Of a stretch of 64,000 nucleotides of DNA, positions 45,996-57,393 are shown one piece after another. Both the position numbers and the translations under genes were made by a program. Position 1 is the first letter of the stretch; the number at the start of each line of letters is the position of its first letter. Under the pieces are notes generated by a model, which saw only the letters and a program-made list of their open reading frames with translations, had not been told where the DNA came from and made no database searches. This DNA is from Ochromonas danica (taxonomy: Eukaryota; Sar; Chrysophyceae; Chromulinales; Chromulinaceae), in the NCBI GenBank assembly GCA_015146655.1, contig VKHL01000033.1, positions 124,001-188,000 on the forward strand, given 5' to 3'.

Positions 45996-47009
45996 TTATA
46001 ATAGTTGACAATGCTCACAAATCTTGATGATATGCCCAATATCAGTTCCGCAACAACCTGACAGCACTCGCATCTGTGGGAACTCCTTTGTCAATACACC
46101 ATAACAGCTCGCGAAATCATCAACATCATCTTCATCTAATACTTTACTCGCTTCCAACTCAGCATGGCTTTTGGTGGAGGCATTGCCTTTCAAACCGAGT
46201 AATCGTTCAACCCACTTTGCCTCCCGATCACTTTCTCTCAGAACTTGCAAGAAATGAATGGGATGAACACAGTTCACTAAATATCCAACAGGGTAGCTGT
46301 CAGTTTGTTCGTCAATTGCAGAGATGCATTCGCCTAAACTCTGCCCCGAGGGCAGTTTTCCATCTAATTCCAACGTAAAGGATACAAGCACTGGCATAGC
46401 CAACCATTGGGCAGCTAGTACAATTCCTAAAGCTTCTTCAAAATAGCACAAAGTATTGGCTAAGATCAGATCAGCTCCAGCATCTTGGTACACTTTCATC
46501 TGGTGGGAATGATAGTCCTTGGCCTCAGTAGACGACATCTGTTTCTGAGGTCGATAGCCATCATCTCTCCCGCCTACTGTTCCTGCAATAAGAATATTGG
46601 TAGTTTTTGTTGCTTTTTCATCCCGGATAGTCTTTTGTAAGGTAATAGATTGACGATTAAACTCATCTAATTCCTCTTGTGTAAACTCTAATTTCTCGCC
46701 CCAATCATGATTAGCTCTCCATCCAACACCACCAAAAAGAAATCCACAATGATGATCAATAGCAATTTGGATATGATCTTCATAGTAGGTTTTCAATTTG
46801 TGATAGGTATCATGATGTTGTAAAAGTGGGAAAGTTGCAAAATATGGCAAAGTTATGCCATCTTTGTAGATTAAAGTAGTTTCAAGACCTGAGTCGCCAA
46901 GAAAGATATTTTCTTTCAGACATGTTCTAATTTGATCAGTGTTCATCCTTTTCTTCAACTCTGACATTCTTGGGCTGATTTCTCCATTGAGACAACAAAA
47001 CAAAATCAT
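45996..47009 (-). CDS. Homocysteine S-methyltransferase family protein
   Basis: 337 residues, no intron. Visible family features: an N-terminal LGDSGLETTLIYKDGI (the GG-type start of the TIM barrel, here DSGLET), AGTVGGRDDGYRP, and the zinc-binding cysteines in NCVHP (~246) and GCCGTD (~318). These enzymes transfer a methyl group from S-adenosylmethionine or S-methylmethionine to homocysteine, giving methionine. Length and sequence fit the YbgG/MmuM-like branch rather than the cobalamin enzyme MetH. Transcribed divergently from the FAD monooxygenase, 369 bases away. No targeting peptide is evident. Confidence 0.88.
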   Translation of the reverse strand: MILFCCLNGEISPRMSELKKRMNTDQIRTCLKENIFLGDSGLETTLIYKDGITLPYFATFPLLQHHDTYHKLKTYYEDHIQIAIDHHCGFLFGGVGWRANHDWGEKLEFTQEELDEFNRQSITLQKTIRDEKATKTTNILIAGTVGGRDDGYRPQKQMSSTEAKDYHSHQMKVYQDAGADLILANTLCYFEEALGIVLAAQWLAMPVLVSFTLELDGKLPSGQSLGECISAIDEQTDSYPVGYLVNCVHPIHFLQVLRESDREAKWVERLLGLKGNASTKSHAELEASKVLDEDDVDDFASCYGVLTKEFPQMRVLSGCCGTDIGHIIKICEHCQLL

Positions 47010-47378
47010 ATGTCATCCATGGAACCCGACTTGGGTGATAAAGAAAGTCGACTTTTGCGAGTTAAAACTCACATATAGGGCTCGGCTAAGATTAGAAGTG
47101 GAAAGAAGAATATAGTAGTGGAAGAATTCTAATCAGAGATAAACAATTTCATTCTCTCCTGACAAATGCGAATACATAACAAAGATTAGTTGAACCAGTG
47201 CTTGCTAATTATGTCAATGTAGCAGTATGTGAAGTAGTAAGTCATATTATGTATGACCCCTCATCGTGGTGAATATGAGGTCACACATCATTGAATTACA
47301 CTGAGGTCAAGGTCATCATCCATCATCTGTCCATTTATTATTCGTCTATTTTCCATTACAAACAAGAAATTTGTGGAA
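47010..47378. promoter_or_regulatory. Divergent intergenic region (methyltransferase / monooxygenase)
   Basis: 369 bases that must contain both 5' regions. A short TGAGGTCA-type direct repeat (about 47274-47282 and 47299-47308) is visible; no element can be assigned with confidence. Confidence 0.35.
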
Positions 47379-49019
47379 ATGGCTGATATGAAGATTCGTC
47401 GTGTTGCTATTATTGGAAGTGGTATTGGTGGACTGGCTGTGGCAGCTTGTTTCAAAGCTATCCCAAGTGGTGTAGAAGAAGTTGTTCTATTTGATCCTTT
47501 TGACTCATCTTCTATGAAAGAAAGTGGTGGGGCTATTGGATTAACAGGAGGTGTTACTATTTTGCAAAAAATTGGTTGTGGTGAGCAATTACAACAAGTT
47601 GGTAGTAAACTGGAACAAATTCAATATGTTTCCACCTTTGAAGATCCTATCTTACAAGTTAGTCTGAAAGATGCACATCTTTGGGGTCAACCAAAGGAGG
47701 AAGAGCCTTGTTCTGCTTTAGGGTATACAATTCGTTGGAGTGCGTTGAGAAAGATTCTGTTTGATCGAGCATTTCCTTCTGATTTGCAACCCCATCACCG
47801 ACAACAAGAAGAAGAAACGAAAGAGCCTGTCACTCAATCAACAAGATTTATTTATCGGCCATATCATCGCTTCTTGCATCTTGAAGAAAATCAGACAAGT
47901 GGGAAGGTGACATTACAATTTGGTCAAGGTGTTGGGGCTGAAGGAGAGTTTGATTTGGTGATTGGTGCAGATGGTGTGCAGTCCACGGTTCGAAATTTTA
48001 CAAGCCACCCTAATGAGACTGTCTTAACATATCTACCTTTTGGTAAGTGGCTTCCTGGAGCCTATGGTGTGTTCCCAACAGGCTTGCGTGTGGCTCAATG
48101 CATCCTCCCTCTTGCAGCTCCAACTGGTGGAAGAGAGAAGATTAACTATGACGAGCAAAGCACTAATAAACTCTGTGAGAGCTTTCGTCAACACCTCGGC
48201 GATGGATGCAATTTGATAACTCTCATCATTGGCGAACAAGATCGTGCATACAAGGTGTTAGTTGTGATATATCCCCAGGATAGCAATATTGTCACTTCTT
48301 CACAAGATCGAAGAGATCGATGGCATCCACGTGGAGCTGAGATAATTCCTGAGCTTTCTAAACGCATTCAGAAAGGTGGATTTGGTCGGCAATCTACTTT
48401 ACAATATTTTCTTCAACAATGTAGTAAACAAGACGGTTTAGTGTTTGATCTCTCCATCCGGGATCAACTTCTTCCCCTGCGTAGTTGGTCCTCAGAATCA
48501 GGTCGAATCGTTTTGGTAGGCGATAGTGCCCATACAACTTCTCCATTCTTAGGCCAAGGGGCTAACCAGGCAATTCAGGATGCTTTTTGTCTCGTATCCA
48601 TGATTTTCAAAGTGAATAATGCCACATTATCATGGCCAGATCGCGATTCTCTTGTTAATCAAAGTTTGATGCGCGACTCTACCTCACTGAATCTCTTTAA
48701 TTCGTGTGTGGTCTTCCTGAAGTGGATGTTATATTTGACCACAGCTCCTCTTCGTCCGATATATTCTTTGTGGATGTTCGGGTTGGCCCTTCTTTCCAGG
48801 AAGAATGTGCCGAACAGACTACAAGAAGCAGTGCAGGAATATGAACGCATTCGGAAACAGCATTGTTTTGTCCTCACTTTGGGGGCACGTCTCGTGGGCT
48901 ACTTCGATGTTTTGGGTGGGAAATTGGGATACTTGCTGAAGACGTTGTTTTTTGCAATGCTGCAATGGACAGGACTTGGAAAATGGATCTTTCTTGCTCC
49001 CATTCGTCCGGTTGTCTAA
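47379..49019 (+). CDS. FAD-dependent monooxygenase (UbiH/PHBH fold)
   Basis: 546 residues from the first ATG (MADMKIRRVAIIG); the frame extends two codons further upstream without an ATG. Flavoprotein hydroxylase motifs are all present: GxGxxG in IIGSGIGGLAVAA (~11-23), the DG motif in VIGADGVQSTVR (~194-205), and the GD motif in VLVGDSAHTTSPFLGQGANQ (~378-397). A long hydrophobic stretch at the C-terminus (TLFFAMLQWTGLGKWIFLAP) may anchor it to membrane. Relatives hydroxylate or epoxidise aromatic compounds or isoprenoids (salicylate hydroxylase, zeaxanthin epoxidase, squalene or kynurenine-type enzymes). The substrate cannot be read from sequence, and no plastid transit peptide is seen. Confidence 0.85.
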   Translation: MADMKIRRVAIIGSGIGGLAVAACFKAIPSGVEEVVLFDPFDSSSMKESGGAIGLTGGVTILQKIGCGEQLQQVGSKLEQIQYVSTFEDPILQVSLKDAHLWGQPKEEEPCSALGYTIRWSALRKILFDRAFPSDLQPHHRQQEEETKEPVTQSTRFIYRPYHRFLHLEENQTSGKVTLQFGQGVGAEGEFDLVIGADGVQSTVRNFTSHPNETVLTYLPFGKWLPGAYGVFPTGLRVAQCILPLAAPTGGREKINYDEQSTNKLCESFRQHLGDGCNLITLIIGEQDRAYKVLVVIYPQDSNIVTSSQDRRDRWHPRGAEIIPELSKRIQKGGFGRQSTLQYFLQQCSKQDGLVFDLSIRDQLLPLRSWSSESGRIVLVGDSAHTTSPFLGQGANQAIQDAFCLVSMIFKVNNATLSWPDRDSLVNQSLMRDSTSLNLFNSCVVFLKWMLYLTTAPLRPIYSLWMFGLALLSRKNVPNRLQEAVQEYERIRKQHCFVLTLGARLVGYFDVLGGKLGYLLKTLFFAMLQWTGLGKWIFLAPIRPVV

Positions 49020-49412
49020 GGCTTTGTTTCTCGTTATGTTGGAGGTTATCATTCCTGTTGATATGCTACTGTTGATAGTCTGTTATATATGTGCCATGTA
49101 CTAAATGTTACGATGCATGTCCATCAGAGGCCTTGCGTGAAAATTACTCCACATTCTTTCGTTCCACATCATGGTTTCCATTACCTAAATTTAATTTACC
49201 TTTCGAGTGGAGGACGCAGTCCAGTTCGGAGTTCCGGTGAGGCAAGAGGCAAGGGCCAGGTGATATGGTTTCTAACTCTCAATTTGCTGCTTTGTTTGGT
49301 GTACAACCGCCTCCCCCCTTCCTCTTCCTTTCCGCTTTGCCCACCACCGCCGCACTTTTGACGATTGAATTAACAGATCAACACAGAACAGAAGACTTGA
49401 TCACCTAATATA
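49020..49412. other. Intergenic region upstream of hybrid kinase HK2
   Basis: 393 bases with a pyrimidine-rich stretch near 49308-49355 and no gene. Probable promoter and leader of HK2. Confidence 0.4.
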
Positions 49413-51986
49413 ATGCCTCATGACTACAGGAAAGGCAGTTCTTCTTGGATTTGCACTCCCTTGTCTTCCATATCTCGTTTTTTCTGGGGTGATTCCTATA
49501 GTGCTAATACATGGAATGGTTTATCCAAAGAAGTTGCCCATGAACTCACTACCTTCAATGAAGAGAATAGTTCTTTGGGAACTATGTTAGGAACATCTAT
49601 TACAGTGACTGTTGGTCAAATTCCTTCCTATTTCTTATTGACAAAGTTACATGAAAGGATGGTAATACGTCGTAGTCTGATCATCATTTGTGCTTTGGGT
49701 ATGTTCTTCATCTTATTAGCAGTATGGTTCAACTTTTATTATCACTATATGCTTCGTAGAAGTAATAATACTAATAGTGCATTGAAAGATAAAGGACGTA
49801 GGATGATTCCAGTTTTGCAAACTTATGCTTCCTTGGCGATTATTATCACTTACAGTATTCGTCTGTTTTTACGTGTCACGAGTGCTCCTTGCCACGATGA
49901 TGATGTTTCTGAAAGATCTCAAGTTTCATGGGGTGATAATTGGGATTGTAATCCTTATGATAATCTAGATACCATTCCTGAAGAGACCATGTATGCACTC
50001 ATGCTCTTTCCCATTCTTCTTGCAGTCACATTGAAAGAAGTTAGTCTCAAAGTTATGATGATTTGTTGGTCAGGAGCAGTATGTTCATTAATTGCAGCAA
50101 CTGTTTATAAGCATGCATATCGTTCTTTGAGTTTGGTATTAGTATATATCCTCCCAAGTCTCATAATTATATTCGAAAACAAGAGACATAACTTTGCTCT
50201 CTTTCTATTGGCACGAGAGTTGAAAATGATGCTCAAAGAAAAAGATGAGAATGCTGACCAAGTCCACGCTGCTGAGATGCGGCACATGATCGCTAATGTT
50301 GCTCATGACCTCAAAACAGTAAGCCATCCTACTCTTTCCTGTCTTACACTTTCTCCTCCTGACGATGTCTGTGTATAGCCTTTGACTTCGTTCTTAAGTG
50401 GTATCGAGCTCATCTCAGATATTGCCTTGGAATGTCAGAACCATATTTCTGAGAACTCTATGAGTCCAGTACAACTGCACGATAATGTGATCTCTATATT
50501 GAACTGTCTCGCCAACATTCGCAATACGAACTCCTTCATGTTGATGACGATCAATCGTTGCATTGACTACACGAAGGCATCGAAAGGTCTGAAGCTGGTT
50601 CCGAAATATGAGACGATTGACTTGATGGAGACATTGTCTCTTCCTTTGAACTGCATGAAGGATATCCAGCAACGAGTTTCGATCGTATTGGAGCCTTTGT
50701 CAAGAGACATTTGTTCTCATGTGATCACAGACAAGCAATGGCTGCAAGAGAATGTGTTATGTTTGTTGAGCAATGCAGTGAAATATTCAAGTGAAGGAGA
50801 GGTGAAAGTGATGTTGAGATTGATTAATGGAGATGAAGATAGTGTGAAAATGTCGAGATTCCGCAATGTCTTGGGGAATGTTTCATTCAACAAATGGAAG
50901 CCAAAGTTGTCAATTGTTCCTGTTAATGATGATGAACGTATTTCTGGAGAGGACGACTCGTCTGTCGTCAGCAGGTTTCGTGTGGACACAGGTGAATCGG
51001 ATGGCAAGCATGGTGCTGAATGCTCAGATCACATTCAAAGTTCTCCAATTTCGTCTTTCTTATGTATTGAAATTGAAGACAATGGCATCGGTCTCTCTGA
51101 AGAGGCCATGGGCAATTTGTTCAACCCTTTCAAACAAGCACAACGCCTCGCCGGTGGCACTGGATTGGGTCTATATAGCTTGGCTCGTCGTGTGGAAGCT
51201 CTGAATGGCCAATATGGTGTGAGTAATCGTCGAGATGGAGAACAAGGATGTATGTTTTGGTTTTCGATTCCTTATCGACCAGATAGTGTATCTGCTGAAT
51301 CTACGCATAAATCTATTTTCCCGCGGCGACAAGGCACTATGTCCCGTATAACTGGTTCAACTGATATAACCCCTGCAGTATCACCTTCAAGATCTTCTAT
51401 GGATGGGAGATTTCCGCGAAATAATAAGACTCGAAAGGTGGATCCCGAGAGTGAGGTGTTAGATGAGGTTGTCTTGTTCACTGAGCTGTCAAAGCCTAAT
51501 TCCGCGACGGTTTCCGTTTGTAAACTACATGACGTTGAAGATGATGTATCTATGGATATCCTTCTCGTTGATGATTCTCCTGCTATTGTCAAGATGACTT
51601 CTATGATGTTGAAGAGATTAGGACATCGTATCACTTGTGCTGAGAATGGAGATGTAGCATTGAAGAAGATTTGGGAGAAGTTAGAATCAAGTAAAAGACC
51701 TTTTGATGTGGTATTGATGGATTTACAGATGCCTGTGATGGATGGATTAGAAGCTACTCGTCGTTTAAGAAGTGGTGAAGCTTCAAAGAGGATTTTATCA
51801 AACAGCAATATTGAAGGAATAAATTCTGTACATCAGTTAGTCATCGGAGTTTCAGCCAATTCAGATTATGAGACAATGCAAGATGCTCTTGATGCTGGTG
51901 CGGACGCGTTTATGTCGAAACCTTTTTCTATAGAAACATTCTATGATACTTATGAAAAACTAAAAGATTCTTTGCTTCGAACTTAG
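49413..51986 (+). CDS. Membrane hybrid histidine kinase HK2 (two exons)
   Basis: Exons 49413-50318 and 50379-51986, a 60-base intron directly after the H-box DLKT; 837 residues. An N-terminal sensor with about six TM segments (residues ~65-280) has a loop containing a Cys pair (CHDDD...NWDC). Next come HisKA (NVAHDLKTPLTSFLSG, His298), HATPase with N-box (ENVLCLLSNAVKYSS), G1 (IEDNGIGLSEEAM) and G2 (GGTGLGLYSLARRVEAL), and a C-terminal receiver (ILLVDDSPAIVKM, phospho-acceptor Asp ~750 in LMDLQMPVMDG, Lys in MSKPF). All catalytic residues are present, so phosphotransfer from His298 to the receiver and on to an unlinked HPt protein is expected. HATPase carries a Ser/Asp-rich insert between N- and G-boxes that differs from HK3. 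Confidence 0.9.
50244..50825 (+). repeat. Conversion-like block shared with HK3 (54117-54698)
   Basis: 582 bases covering the end of exon 1, the whole 60-base intron and the dimerisation/N-box region. I saw one difference from the HK3 copy (TTG versus CTG in CLLSN). Further near-identical blocks are 51072-51297 (with 54969-55194) and 51578-51770 (with 55499-55691). The DNA between them is unrelated or strongly diverged. Confidence 0.85.
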
Positions 51987-53237
51987 TTATAGATTAATAT
52001 ACATTTCAGTTCACTCGATATTATTATGAAAAGTTTTATGTTATAATATATGTAAGTTGCTTTGTAGATAGTTTAACATGTGTATTATACTGCTCGTCTT
52101 TGTTGATGTGAAGAGGCAATGCGATCAGGTACTGTATTTTTGCCTTTCTATTAACAGTACTGATGGTGAAGATTGGATGCTACCAATGATCTTGCACAAC
52201 TAAGAGATCAAAATGATACGATTCGAACTTCAATTCTCCTTTCTTCGACAACATGTCCCTTCGATATCATTACACATTAACTAGAATACCATTAGAGGAA
52301 ACCCATTATTGTATAGTTAGATCATTAACGACTCGTTTTGTAAATAATAACCCTTATCACATTGCTTGTATTATGACTTTTTTCTAACTGTTTGCCTGTT
52401 GAATTTCCTGTTGAATTTACTAGAATAATGTAGCTTGTTTTTGGTAACGTGATGAGACAATGTAATCAGATACTGTATTTTCTTCCTTCAATTAGTAGCA
52501 CTGGCGGTGAAGAGAATGATTAAATGTTACAACTGATTTCACAAACAATCGCCTTCCATTAGACATAGTAGTCTCAGCAATATCACACATTCGATGTCAA
52601 AGCAAAGGGGCAGTTCGGAGAAGAGAGCAGCAATGCTGTACCACCCGTGACGATCTCAATTCTGAGACATGGCATTTGAATCGTCACCTCTGTTCGAACC
52701 GACGAGGTAAAATGTCTCTTCAGTGGCAAATTCAACTCTTTCGCGTTGGCTCAGTTGAAGTGTTGAGAAGCATGTGGGAAAACGTTGGTGGTGGGGTTTT
52801 ATAAGTGGTTGATGTTTCTGGCGGCTGTGGAATTGGCTGATCAAAATTAATTTGAGTATTCTCTTATTCAATTTCAATCATTTCATTTTCATCATTGCCG
52901 TTTCTTTTGTGAATTCTCATAAGGTAATTGCATCGATTTCTCTTTTATAGTCTTTCCTGTGGACCTCTAAACCTACCCCAGGAAAAATAAATTCCTCAAA
53001 CCTGCTAATTTAGGAATAGACTGATTAGTCAGTAATTCTGAATTTGATCTCCGCCGTCCGAAATGTGGAAATCCGGAAATCCGGAAATCAATGCTCTCTC
53101 CGGTGGCGGTCAATGCGCGGTTTGAGGGAGTGAGAGGAAGGAGCTGCTGTTGGAAGTTTCGATTGCCTCTGTCATTAGGAGCCTTTTTATTGAGGTTCAT
53201 CTTGTTTTTAACTCTTTGAAGAGAATAATAATATCCT

Positions 53238-53269
<32 letters not shown>

Positions 53270-53297
53270 TCAATGAGAAGAAAAGAATAGAAGGAAG
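51987..53297. other. Intergenic region between HK2 and HK3
   Basis: 1.3 kb, no supported gene. It contains an imperfect direct duplication (about 52100-52185 and 52445-52525, both with GATCAGGTACTGTATTTT-like cores followed by a GGTGAAGA segment) and an ATC trinucleotide run (53236-53269) just before HK3. Confidence 0.5.
53236..53269. repeat. ATC trinucleotide microsatellite
   Basis: About eleven consecutive ATC units lie 29 bases upstream of the HK3 ATG, within its likely 5' leader. Length variation here could affect expression, but that is inference. Confidence 0.8.
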
Positions 53298-56015
53298 ATG
53301 AGCTGTTCTGAGTTAAAACAACATCTATCATCGGCACGTGATATTAGTGGTGGTTCATCATCACGTTCTAAAGAATACTTATCTTTAAATGAATTTATTT
53401 GGGGTAGGCAGTTTGTTCTTTTACGTAAAGAGCATTTTGATATTTCTTTACAAGAAGATTTCTGGTCATTAAATAATGAAAATGAGTCCTTGGGGGCTTT
53501 ACTTCTTGCCTATGTTGTTAATACTGGCATCCAAGCACCAACCTATTATGATGCACATGAGAACTGTCATAACGTCTTGTTTATTATCCCTGCTATTGGT
53601 ATGGCCACGGTATTGATGTCCATGTGGATCTCGCTCTTCTATCAGTGCTTTGGACGTCTTCTACCATCTACTGGTTGGCATCAATTCTGGCGAAGATCAG
53701 TTCCATCCATGAGAATCTATACAGCTATTGGAAGTTCTGTATTTTTCGTCTTTCGATTAATTGTCAAATCGATGATGAATAATTGTCAGAAAAATCTGTT
53801 TGCAAAGAAAGATTGGAATTGTGTGTCAAATCGCTATAATTTTGGTATGCCAGCTGAAACTCAGGTGGGACTATTACTCTTTCCGCTGCTTTTCAGTGGA
53901 CTATATCGAGAGATTGATGTGAGGGTCTTTTTATGTCTCTGGGCTATGACAATAATATCCAATTTCGTTGCAATCAAGCTATCAAATGCAGATATATATT
54001 ACCCTACAATCTCTATTTATATCATCCCAAGCTTATTAATCATATTTGAATCCTATCGATATAATCGTTGCATTGCTATGACTACAATAGCCTTAAAGCA
54101 GGCAATGCGAGAAAAGGATGAGAATGCTGACCAAGTCCACGCTGCTGAGATGCGGCACATGATCGCTAATGTTGCTCATGACCTCAAAACAGTAAGCCAT
54201 CCTACTCTTTCCTGTCTTACACTTTCTCCTCCTGACGATGTCTGTGTATAGCCTTTGACTTCGTTCTTAAGTGGTATCGAGCTCATCTCAGATATTGCCT
54301 TGGAATGTCAGAACCATATTTCTGAGAACTCTATGAGTCCAGTACAACTGCACGATAATGTGATCTCTATATTGAACTGTCTCGCCAACATTCGCAATAC
54401 GAACTCCTTCATGTTGATGACGATCAATCGTTGCATTGACTACACGAAGGCATCGAAAGGTCTGAAGCTGGTTCCGAAATATGAGACGATTGACTTGATG
54501 GAGACATTGTCTCTTCCTTTGAACTGCATGAAGGATATCCAGCAACGAGTTTCGATCGTATTGGAGCCTTTGTCAAGAGACATTTGTTCTCATGTGATCA
54601 CAGACAAGCAATGGCTGCAAGAGAATGTGTTATGTTTGCTGAGCAATGCAGTGAAATATTCAAGTGAAGGAGAGGTGAAAGTGATGTTGAGATTGATTGG
54701 CGAGGAGGAGGCCAATCCTGTGAAGGCAAAGGATAATTTTCTTTCCCTTTCGTTCAAAGAGAAGCCTCCTATTTTCCCTGTCAAGAAGCGAGCTGCGGCT
54801 TATCAAGTATTCCCAGTTGCGGAAAATTCATTGATAGCAGATGATAGTACAGGTGTTTTGGAGAGTAGCAAAGAATCAGGAGATCAGTTTCCCACCTCCA
54901 TCGATCAAATGGACTGTGGCGAGAAAGATCCGAAAAACAAAACTATCAAAACTTTCCTTCTCATTGAGATTGAAGACAATGGCATCGGTCTCTCTGAAGA
55001 GGCCATGAGCAATTTGTTCAACCCTTTCAAACAAGCACAACGCCTCGCCGGTGGCACTGGATTGGGTCTATATAGCTTGGCTCGTCGTGTGGAAGCTCTG
55101 AATGGCCAATATGGTGTGAGTAATCGTCGAGATGGAGAACAAGGATGTATGTTTTGGTTTTCGATTCCTTATCGACCAGATAGTGTATCTGCTGGATCTA
55201 TTCGCAGGAGTATTTTCCCAAGGCGGCAGGATGGGTTGATTTCTTCCATTAGTGCCATAAGTGAAGCTGAGGTTAAAGCTCATGTTGAAAGTGGTGAGCA
55301 TGGTTCAATTCATGGAGAACAGTCTGTTTTGTCGGATGGAAACGCTATTCCTCCCTCCTTAACTCACGATCGAGCTGCAGGCACTCCAACTTCCGCGTCT
55401 CTCAGGATGATAACGAAATCTTCGCAAGCAGATCTTGTAGTAGACACAACTTGTAATAATCCTGATATTCATTTGGAGATACTTGTGGCTGATGATGCTC
55501 CTGCTATTGTCAAGATGACTTCTATGATGTTGAAGAGATTAGGACATCGTATTACTTGTGCTGAGAATGGAGATGTAGCATTGAAGAAGATTTGGGAGAA
55601 GTTAGAATCAAGTAAAAGACCTTTTGATGTGGTATTGATGGATTTACAGATGCCTGTGATGGATGGATTAGAAGCTACTCGTCGTTTAAGAGCTTTTGAA
55701 TTAGCTATTAACTCCTCCTCTTCAGATAACAGTACCGTCTTCCCTAAACGTAATCTTGGTCTAAGGAAGATCTCTATAGAAATGGATCGATCTTCCTTTT
55801 TGACAAGTTCATCTGGAGCTAATCCATCTTCAGTAGGAAACAGCTCACAAAGTCAGGCAGTATTACGTCAATTAGTTATCGGAGTTTCAGCCAATTCAGA
55901 TTATGAGACAATGCAAGATGCTCTTAATGCTGGTGTGGATGCGTTTATGGCGAAACCTTTTTCTATAGAAACATTCTATGATACTTATGAAAAGCTAAAA
56001 GACAATAGAGTGTGA
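53298..56015 (+). CDS. Membrane hybrid histidine kinase HK3 (two exons)
   Basis: Exons 53298-54191 and 54252-56015 with a 60-base intron that appears identical to that of HK2; 885 residues. Same order: six-TM sensor with a Cys pair (CQKNLFAKKDWNC), HisKA (His294 in NVAHDLKT), HATPase (N-, G1- and G2-boxes intact) and receiver (VADDAPAIVKM, Asp ~762 in LMDLQMPVMDG, Lys in MAKPF). The sensor shares little sequence with HK2 except the Cys loop, and linkers differ. The receiver holds a ~45-residue Ser-rich insert after TRRLRAF that HK2 has only in a shorter, different form. Probably senses another stimulus but feeds similar outputs. Confidence 0.9.
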
Positions 56016-57393
56016 TATGGAACAAAGCAATATTTAATCAATTCATAGCCGTTTTAGGCTATACTAATATGGTGAAGATATATCATGTCTAACCATTTAA
56101 ATCTTGTTCATAACTCTTTGTATTATGTATATATCGAATAAAGTGAAGATAGAACAGGAAATGTTGAGATTGGTGGCAATGCTGTTTGTTATGAAAGAAA
56201 GAATATGCTTGTTCATTGTTTGTCTTTCTACCTTATCATCATCATCATCACTAGAGACGCCTCTTTGTTGTCATTGTTACTTTTTCGTCTTAGTCTTAAT
56301 AAGCATTGTGAGTTGATATTGTATTGATATATTTGGGAGTTATTTTGCTCTCTCTTTGTTGCAATTATCGGCGTGAATGCTTCCTTTTCTTTGTTGCTTC
56401 TTTGCTATCACTTATGTTATTGTTGTTGCTGCATGGTTGTTGCCCCCTGCTGCTCTCTCCTTATGCGACGATTAAATGAAATGATCAACACTTCCCTTCG
56501 TACTTAACCACTCCAAATAATCAGTAAAACCAGAATGCCGAATTCTATACTATTCTATTCTATTCCCAGTTCTGTCTACATTCTTCTTCCTTTACCCTCT
56601 GGATCCAGAAGTATACCAAGCCAGGTTTCTTCTACTTCAATTTCTGCTTCTGCTTCCACTTCTTCTACTACTTTTGTAGTATGTTGTGTTATGATCTGTG
56701 ATATGCATGCGATGATCCTAATAGTATGACAATGATAAATGTTCTATTGTTTTGTAAGTCCTAAAAGGCCACCTCATTTCTTTCCTGTTAGATAGATAGC
56801 TATCTGATCGTCTTAGTAAAACATGTCTTATTTTGTGGCTTTATTCAATTTATTAAGAATAGCTATCTTCCTCTCTTAACTTTATGAAATGCACAAGATT
56901 AATAGAAAGCACGGTTAGGGTTAGGGTTAGTTATACTACAAGTAGTAAGACACAATAGTTGGTAACGATATGTTTGATATCAGTGAATTAGTCGAAGAAG
57001 ATGAACACCAGTAGTCTATGTTTCTACTTCCTACTGCTTGGCCCTTTGTTCTGTAGAATCAATGTGGTGGAGGGAATGATCTTTAGACATCATTCAAGTG
57101 AAGTGAAGTGTATGAATACAAAGGAAATCCAACCAATTCGTAAGTAACGTCGAAATTATATTAATCGATTACCTTCTTATTGGATTGAAATAGTCAAATC
57201 CACAACAATTAATCATATATCATTTATCATGTCTATATATCATGTTATCTCACCTAATAACTTAGGATGATGATTAAGGAATACTAACTTATCATAGTAT
57301 CTAAATTAGTGCGTATTGCAAAAGTTATAGTAGAAGGAAAGGAACGAAATGCTCATGCTATGGGGCAGGTTCGTGTCTTCTTATAGTAGTCTG
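56016..57393. other. Intergenic region with interstitial telomeric repeat
   Basis: 1.4 kb without a supported gene. It includes short ATC and CTATT microsatellites (about 56236-56250 and 56551-56568) and a telomere-type repeat at 56913-56930. Short open frames here have no protein-like features. Confidence 0.5.
56913..56930. repeat. Interstitial telomeric repeat (TTAGGG type)
   Basis: The plus strand reads GGTTAGGGTTAGGGTTAG, three uninterrupted units of the TTAGGG telomere motif inside a gene-bearing region. It may be a repair-inserted fragment or an old chromosome end. Confidence 0.75.
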
